DNA from: a virus
DNA: 24,752 bases
Reading direction: 5' to 3' (one strand)
Virus record (IMG/VR): IMGVR_UViG_3300046001_000843
Span: 1-24,752 of that record
Shown: positions 19,034 through 24,752 of the stretch, piece by piece
How positions within the stretch are numbered: the stretch's first letter is position 1
Layout: each line of letters opens with the position of its first letter
Notes under the pieces: generated by a model
The model's database searches: none
Told to the model about the DNA's origin: nothing
The model's input: the letters and a program-made list of their open reading frames with translations, nothing else
Translations under genes and position numbers: made by a program

Positions 19034-20745
19034 TAGCCCATGAATCCAAACGACTTAAGTATGGTGTTAGCAAAGTCAGAAGCAGTATCACGTGCTTCTT
19101 CTGTCTGACGCCATAGTGGGTTTGCTTGCATCTGTCTTGAAAATTCTGCAGTACTCATGAGACCGCCTTCTTTAGTTAATGCTGATTGAACATCTTTATC
19201 ACTGAATGCATCTGTTAAAGGTATGCCAAGTTTTCTAGCCTTGATTAAGGCGTACTGGTCTGCAATGTCTTTGACATTTCCGCCATCTCTAATGTGGTCT
19301 TTAAGGTTGCTATAGATGGTCATAGAGTTAAGACGCATGCGTTCTGTTTGCTTAGCAGTAGCATCTTTCTGCGCACCACCTTCAATAACATACTTAAGTG
19401 CTTCACCTGCAGAAATGGGTTGCCCGTATTCAGCACCAGCCTTTTGCAAGGCTGCAATCTGAACAGCAACCTGACTACCCTTAGCAGACTTAAGTAGTTC
19501 ACCTGCATCTGTGCCAGATAGTGCTTTAATAACAATAGCATTTTGTGCATTAAGACGTTCATCCGCTGTAACAAAGTCACCAGTGCGTGTAGTACCAGTA
19601 ACCTTACCTGTTGCATCACGTACTGAAACAGTCTTAACTGCTGATGCTTTTTCACGCTTATTGATGTCTTGATAGTAAGCATCTTTTTCTTCTTGAGTTG
19701 CTGGTCTACCCAAAGCATCAATCATATAGTCATTGATTTCGTTGTATGCATCACCAATAGTAGTAAGGTCTAGGTCTGTATCTCTAAAGGTGCCAGCCTT
19801 GCTTTCAGCACCACTACTTGCCCCACCCTTAGCAGTGTTAAACCATGCATCAATAAGTGGTGCTTCTTTAGAACCACCATACTTAACTGCACTAACAGCA
19901 TCAAATGTATACTTAGTAAGCATCCCATCAAGACGGGTTAGCCATTCTCCATTTGCTAATTGCTTCTCAGAAATCCAGTTGCGAGAAACCATTTGTTTCT
20001 TTAGTGCATCTAACTGTCCTGGTTCGGAATAGTTCTTAAGAAACGCATCACGAGCAGTTGCTATGCTCTTATACTCTTGCATTGTAGATGAACCATCAGC
20101 ATTTTTTGTACTTACAAAATAAGAACGGGTTCCACCAGTTTTTACAACAGAACCATCGCTGTTAATTGTGTAGTCTTTAAACTTGTTATTTGCTACTTCT
20201 TCTTGACTAAGGGTTCCATCAGATTCTTTAACAGTTTTATCTTCTAGTCGTTTTACTCCAGCGGCAGGTTTAGGTAGTGGCGCAATCTTGCCACCTGCTG
20301 CTTCAGCAGCATTGCCCGCATCGTAAGCAGCCTGAACAGCAGCATCATATTGTGCTTGTCCGCGAGAAGGAATAAGTGCTTCGGCATTTTTAAGTTTATT
20401 TACCGCTTCGTTATATCTATCAACTAAACCTGAAGCGCCTTTTTCTTTTTCGCTTGTACCCTGAGCGTCATTAAGTTCTTTACGTGTAGCGTTTTTTGCA
20501 TCTTGTGCTCGCTTATAAGCAGCAGCAGCAGCATCATATGATGCTTTTAATGCATTAAACTCTTTTATATTAAAATTACGTACACTGCCTGGTTTTGCAT
20601 CATTCTTTTCTTTATTAGCCAAAGCAATTAAATACTTTTGTTCTAACCCACCACGTCCACCAGTACCATTAAGTATGTCATAAGTACGACGAGCCTCTTC
20701 AGATGCTGTACCAAACGCTTTTTCTAGACCTTTAATATCAGCCAT
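19033..20745 (-). CDS. Internal virion protein with coiled coil, 570 aa
   Basis: The N-terminal about 160 residues are Ala/Lys/Glu-rich helices likely to form coiled coils (FNALKASYDAAAAAYKRAQD, NEAVNKLKNAEALIPSRGQA). The middle carries a Gly/Ser linker region, followed by DAYNEINDYMIDALGRPATQ and an EEKDAYYQDINKREK helix. The end is LWRQTEEARDTASDFANTIL plus a Gly-rich tail. No enzymatic motif is visible. It overlaps both neighbours by TAATG. It is probably one of the internal/ejection proteins. An alternative is a tail-associated structural protein. Confidence 0.55.
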   Translation of the reverse strand: MADIKGLEKAFGTASEEARRTYDILNGTGGRGGLEQKYLIALANKEKNDAKPGSVRNFNIKEFNALKASYDAAAAAYKRAQDAKNATRKELNDAQGTSEKEKGASGLVDRYNEAVNKLKNAEALIPSRGQAQYDAAVQAAYDAGNAAEAAGGKIAPLPKPAAGVKRLEDKTVKESDGTLSQEEVANNKFKDYTINSDGSVVKTGGTRSYFVSTKNADGSSTMQEYKSIATARDAFLKNYSEPGQLDALKKQMVSRNWISEKQLANGEWLTRLDGMLTKYTFDAVSAVKYGGSKEAPLIDAWFNTAKGGASSGAESKAGTFRDTDLDLTTIGDAYNEINDYMIDALGRPATQEEKDAYYQDINKREKASAVKTVSVRDATGKVTGTTRTGDFVTADERLNAQNAIVIKALSGTDAGELLKSAKGSQVAVQIAALQKAGAEYGQPISAGEALKYVIEGGAQKDATAKQTERMRLNSMTIYSNLKDHIRDGGNVKDIADQYALIKARKLGIPLTDAFSDKDVQSALTKEGGLMSTAEFSRQMQANPLWRQTEEARDTASDFANTILKSFGFMG

Positions 20746-23700
20746 TACTTTAACTCCTTATACGCGAAGTATGAATCACGTGAATAGAAACTGAGGATTG
20801 ATTTGAATATTGCTCGATTGGCTTCTGCTAAATAAAGGTCGCCAGTCATAAGTTCATTCAAGTCAACCTCAATTTGTGCTTTGCGTTCTGCTTTAATCTG
20901 TGTAGCGTTAGTTACATTCTTTAACTGTGGGTCAGTAGCAAATGCGATAAACTCGCGCATCATCTTGATGGCTAATGCCATCTTCTGACGTGTTGCTGGA
21001 CGAACATCAGCCTTGGGGTCTGCAATTATCTGCTCAACGCTATTAAGAAAAACTGCTTCATTACCAATAGTATTACCAGAACCAATAAGGGCTGAGTTCA
21101 ATAATGGATTGTTAGCCTTCAACGCATTGCGTTGCTGGGTTGCAGAGTTAATAACGTTTGCTCGTAGTTCTGGGTCTGACATTTGGCTCAAGATTTCTTT
21201 TTCTTGACGTGCAATGTCATAGTACTTCTGCTTGTCTTCTGCAGTTTGTACATCTTTGAGATATTTCTCAACACTCTTACTTGCCACAAGACCTGATGCT
21301 TTAATCCAGTTATATGTAGCAGCATTAAAGTCACCTATTTGTGGAGCAAAGATATAGGCTGCCTCACCGTACTGCTCAATCAACTTGGCATTCTTAATGC
21401 CCCAGTCCTTTAACTTATCTGTATTTTTAATAAGAACACTAGTCTGCTTATCTTCACGTGAGACCGTGTAGATGAGTTTGCCTGGGTTCTTGCCAATATA
21501 TGTAGCAAGTGCAGCCTCATATGGGTCTGAAATATCACCATTGTTTGCCAAAGTAATACCATTGAGAATATCAAAGAACTCTGAACGTAAACTAGAGATA
21601 CCTGTTTCTTTAATATAGTCAGGTACACCTACAGTCTCCATAGTAGTAGGAGCAACAGGTGATAGCAAGCCTAGGAAGTGGCGCATAAACAACACGTTGT
21701 GTGCCGAGATACGGATGTTATCTAGGTACTTAGCCTTCTCTACATCAGTAGCATTGGCATCAATGCCAATACCATTGGCTGCGTTGTAAGCAATAGCCTG
21801 CTGTGCTGCTGTTACTTCTTGACGAGACTTTTCATCAAATGGCAACATACCCCATACACGTTGTAGTGATGAAGGCACTACAGCACGTACAACATCTACG
21901 TTGTCTCCGATGTTACCTAGTGCAAATGTGTCAATGCTTTCGCCTAGTTGCTGTGAGTATGGCTGCAACGTATCGCCAATAAACGGAATCTTTCCTGGTA
22001 CTACACCAAGGATATTCTTTACAGCAATAACGCTTAGTCCAGCAATAGGACCAGAGAGCGTAGGAAGACCAGCATCTTGTGAGAATGATGGATTAACCAT
22101 ACGTAATTTAAATGTAAACTCATTAAACAATGGCTGGCTGTATCCAGTATTACCTGTTAGCGCACGGAATGCGCCATCAGTTGCCTTAAAGATAATGTTG
22201 TCCATAGGCATTACTACATACGGTTCGCCCTCTTGGTCTTTATGGATAGCACCACTAGACTCAATGCCAACATTTGCTAGGCGCAAACGGTACAAAGTAC
22301 GCGGCGCTACATCCTTCATGCGGTAGATACGGCGATAGAAGTCCTCAGTTGCACGGTAGTAACGACCTACTGTACGTAGGCTAAACGAGAAGTTAGAACG
22401 AATCTTAGGGTTATCAGCAAACTTTAAAATAGTATCTGCTGCTTCACGCACTGCCAGTTCTGTAAAACGCTTTTCTGCTATTGCACGATACTTTTCAGTT
22501 ACAGCATCAATCTGCTTTTGTGTAGCACCAGCAAAAGGACCCATCTCGCGCTTTACTTGTTGACGTACAAACTCACGTTCAATGCCTGCATACTTCTTAC
22601 GAAGTTGTGAATACGTAACCATTACTGCTGGTTGACGGAAGATACCAGTTACTTGCTGGTCCATCCAGTCCATCATTGTATTACCAGCACGTCTAAATAC
22701 AGTTTCAATATCAAAGTCACCAAATGCTAGTTCAGTATTAATAGGTCCACTAATACGGAATCCCTTGCTAGCATCTTGGAACTCATCTAGTGGAATACGA
22801 GCAACTGCTTCATTCCATGAAGGAATACGTCCAGAATCAACAGCCATCTTTTCTAATTGACGGTAACTACTCTTAACTACTCCAACTAAATCTTCATTAA
22901 ACTTTGTAGCACTGCCATGGAATGTCTCATACATATCAGTAAACATACGGAACAACTGTCCACGTACAATCTGCTCATCATCTAAGCCACGAGCACGTGC
23001 CTGCTGTGTGTAAGCAGAACGCTCTAGGAACATAAAGACAGCATCTTCGTCTTTAATGCCCCATGTCTTGGTAAGGTCGTTAAATTCAAAACCTATTTTA
23101 GTCATACCAGCATCTAATGCTAGTTCCATCATCTCTTTGCCTGTGCGAGGGTCAATCTCGCCTGGCTTAAGTGCATTGTATCTAAAGAATATATCTGCTG
23201 GGTTAAGAGTACGCTCATCAGTTAACTTAACCTTGTTACCAGCAAGCATCTTGAACCACTTCTCAAAATGCGCTAGTGCAACTTCTTGTTCGGTAAGCAT
23301 AGCGGTATCAACTGTACGTGTACCCTTGCCCATCTTGATACCAAGTTGTTCAAACGCTAAGTCAAGCATAGATGGTGTAATAACTGATGCTGCAATCTCG
23401 TCGCCATAGCGACCTGAGATACCACTGCTAGCAACAAGTGATGCAGCCATTGAGTTAAGCGCATCTGGTGAGTGTACAAATGCCTGCATTAAGTAACCAG
23501 CAGACTCATCATTTACATATCGTCCATACATTTGTGATACATGTTCAGAAATAGCCTGACGTTTTTCTAAACTAGATAGAAGTACTTCATCAATACCTAG
23601 TTCATCAGCCTTAGCCTGTATAATTGCTTGACGGTCTAGAAGCGATAAGGCTTCTTCATGTGAGTAGCGTGGTTGCTTGCCAATTCGTATTGGCTTATCA

Positions 23701-24752
23701 GACTTTGGTATAAACTTTAGTGCTTTCTGAACGCCTCTACGCACAGGACCGCTAGCAGATTGAGAACCAGTAGCAGCACGAGACATATTTCCAAGGCGTA
23801 AGCCTTCAAGAGATGCAAACTTGCGTAAATCTTTAGTAGGTGCAGACAATAAGTACATTGTTGCTTCGTCAATTGCAGAACGTACACCCAAGCGTGGAAA
23901 CAAAGTCAAGATAGACCATGTATCAACTAACTTTTTAGAGAATGAACCCTGTGTTGCACCACCAATTGCATTGATGATGTTCTTTTTAGACTTAATCTCC
24001 CAAACAGTTGAGCCAATTGTGTCGTAAGGTAGTGGACCTACAGCAAAAGTAGTCTGGTATGGCTGGATAGGACCTTCAGTATTAACAAAGAAGCCTGATT
24101 CAGACTCACGTATAGTGTTTGCTGGAGCAAACTTAGCATGCTCTGCATTAATTGCTAGGTCACGCTTAGTAGCAAAGCCCGCTTTGTCACCATACTTGTC
24201 TTGTAGGGTCTTAACAATTAACTCTTCACCCTTAACGCTACCACCAAGACCCATTGAGTACATAGTTGCAGCATCTAGGTTACGCAAAATAACAATCTGT
24301 TCATCAGCAGTTGACTCTAAGAATCTAACTGTTAGTGCTTGAGCCATTTCCTTTGGAAGAATTTGACGAGCACGGGCTGTAAAGTTAGCAGCAGTATCAA
24401 CTGCGTTAGCACCAATGCGTACTTCTAATCCTTGTGGAGAACGAGCAGCAAGTCGTCCGTAAGTCTTTGGGTTTTTCCAACCCTTAATCTCTTCGCTAGC
24501 CTTTAACAAAACAGACATGTCAGCATTAGGATTAATTAAACGCTGCAGCGCATCTTCTGTATTAAGAAGTGCAGCAGTAATTGGCTGCAACGCTTCATCG
24601 CGTTCTTTGCCAGTACGTGACATATTGTTAAATACACTATCAAGTGAACGTGTAATAGCATCAGACATCAAACGATTCTGACGTGCAACTGCAACGCCAT
24701 TGCGCATATAGGTTACGCCATCAACACGACCAGCAAGTAGTAGATTTAGTCC
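20745..24752 (-). CDS. Very large virion protein, 5' end outside window (partial)
   Basis: The frame is open from the right edge to TAA 20745; 1335 residues are visible, 15 of them upstream of the first Met at 24707 (GLNLLLAGRVDGVTYMRNGV), so the start is outside. The protein is mostly helical with some hydrophobic stretches (LFPRLGVRSAIDEATMYLL; IAGLSVIAVKNILGVVPGKI) and basic helices (VGRYYRATEDFYRRIYRM). It has no recognisable polymerase, protease or lysozyme motif in the part seen. Length and place upstream of the scaffold/capsid genes fit a large internal/ejection protein, or a large polyvalent protein. It ends with FYSRDSYFAYKELK. Confidence 0.65.
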   Translation of the reverse strand, partial: GLNLLLAGRVDGVTYMRNGVAVARQNRLMSDAITRSLDSVFNNMSRTGKERDEALQPITAALLNTEDALQRLINPNADMSVLLKASEEIKGWKNPKTYGRLAARSPQGLEVRIGANAVDTAANFTARARQILPKEMAQALTVRFLESTADEQIVILRNLDAATMYSMGLGGSVKGEELIVKTLQDKYGDKAGFATKRDLAINAEHAKFAPANTIRESESGFFVNTEGPIQPYQTTFAVGPLPYDTIGSTVWEIKSKKNIINAIGGATQGSFSKKLVDTWSILTLFPRLGVRSAIDEATMYLLSAPTKDLRKFASLEGLRLGNMSRAATGSQSASGPVRRGVQKALKFIPKSDKPIRIGKQPRYSHEEALSLLDRQAIIQAKADELGIDEVLLSSLEKRQAISEHVSQMYGRYVNDESAGYLMQAFVHSPDALNSMAASLVASSGISGRYGDEIAASVITPSMLDLAFEQLGIKMGKGTRTVDTAMLTEQEVALAHFEKWFKMLAGNKVKLTDERTLNPADIFFRYNALKPGEIDPRTGKEMMELALDAGMTKIGFEFNDLTKTWGIKDEDAVFMFLERSAYTQQARARGLDDEQIVRGQLFRMFTDMYETFHGSATKFNEDLVGVVKSSYRQLEKMAVDSGRIPSWNEAVARIPLDEFQDASKGFRISGPINTELAFGDFDIETVFRRAGNTMMDWMDQQVTGIFRQPAVMVTYSQLRKKYAGIEREFVRQQVKREMGPFAGATQKQIDAVTEKYRAIAEKRFTELAVREAADTILKFADNPKIRSNFSFSLRTVGRYYRATEDFYRRIYRMKDVAPRTLYRLRLANVGIESSGAIHKDQEGEPYVVMPMDNIIFKATDGAFRALTGNTGYSQPLFNEFTFKLRMVNPSFSQDAGLPTLSGPIAGLSVIAVKNILGVVPGKIPFIGDTLQPYSQQLGESIDTFALGNIGDNVDVVRAVVPSSLQRVWGMLPFDEKSRQEVTAAQQAIAYNAANGIGIDANATDVEKAKYLDNIRISAHNVLFMRHFLGLLSPVAPTTMETVGVPDYIKETGISSLRSEFFDILNGITLANNGDISDPYEAALATYIGKNPGKLIYTVSREDKQTSVLIKNTDKLKDWGIKNAKLIEQYGEAAYIFAPQIGDFNAATYNWIKASGLVASKSVEKYLKDVQTAEDKQKYYDIARQEKEILSQMSDPELRANVINSATQQRNALKANNPLLNSALIGSGNTIGNEAVFLNSVEQIIADPKADVRPATRQKMALAIKMMREFIAFATDPQLKNVTNATQIKAERKAQIEVDLNELMTGDLYLAEANRAIFKSILSFYSRDSYFAYKELK

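Noticed and set aside
22350-22440. The segment LRTVGRYYRATEDFYRR in the giant protein as a possible N4-type virion RNA polymerase motif.
   Set aside because: The similarity is limited to a short basic helix; the other polymerase motifs (catalytic aspartates and a Tyr-Gly motif in order) were not found.

Overview
The window looks like part of the genome of a lytic, podovirus-like tailed phage that infects an actinobacterium. The actinobacterial host is inferred mainly from a WhiB-family iron-sulfur regulator (3472-3732), because WhiB proteins are essentially confined to Actinobacteria and their phages. The moderately AT-rich composition and very tight gene packing would fit a phage of small-genome freshwater actinobacteria, but that is only an inference. 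There is no integrase, repressor, tRNA, CRISPR array or insertion sequence.

The layout is two convergent blocks. The plus-strand block (1-3732) holds replication, nucleotide and regulatory genes: a primase split over two reading frames (CHC2 zinc finger, then Toprim), an unknown helical protein, a DUF1599-type protein, a metallophosphoesterase, a sigma-factor-like protein, two small zinc-ribbon proteins (one FmdB-like), a 36-residue membrane peptide and WhiB. The block ends at a strong, probably bidirectional hairpin terminator (3745-3779).

The minus-strand block (24752 down to 3821) is the virion and lysis operon. In transcription order it contains: a very large virion protein whose 5' end lies outside the window; two further probable internal/ejection proteins (570 and 392 aa); a possible 30-aa gene; a scaffold; an N4-gp56/P22-like major capsid protein behind a near-perfect ribosome binding site; two small conserved proteins; a run of seven tiny genes, mostly lysine-rich and one resembling histone H1 tails; a 1218-aa adhesin-like protein with four tandem concanavalin/LamG-like repeats; neck/tail and fibre proteins; a proline-tract protein with a thrombospondin-like segment; a Cys-rich zinc protein; a GT-A glycosyltransferase; a 745-aa tail protein; and a lysis cassette of a membrane protein with coiled coil, a 29-aa overlapping ORF, an M15-like endolysin and a holin-like protein.

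Most neighbouring genes overlap by one to a few bases (TAATG, TAGTG) or abut, so translation is probably coupled along the operons. Terminase and portal are not in the window and probably lie beyond 24752. No tape-measure-like gene is visible, which together with the large internal-type proteins favours a short-tailed virion. The least explained parts are the split primase, the cluster of tiny basic genes, the sigma-like/WhiB pair, and small genes too short for ordinary gene callers.
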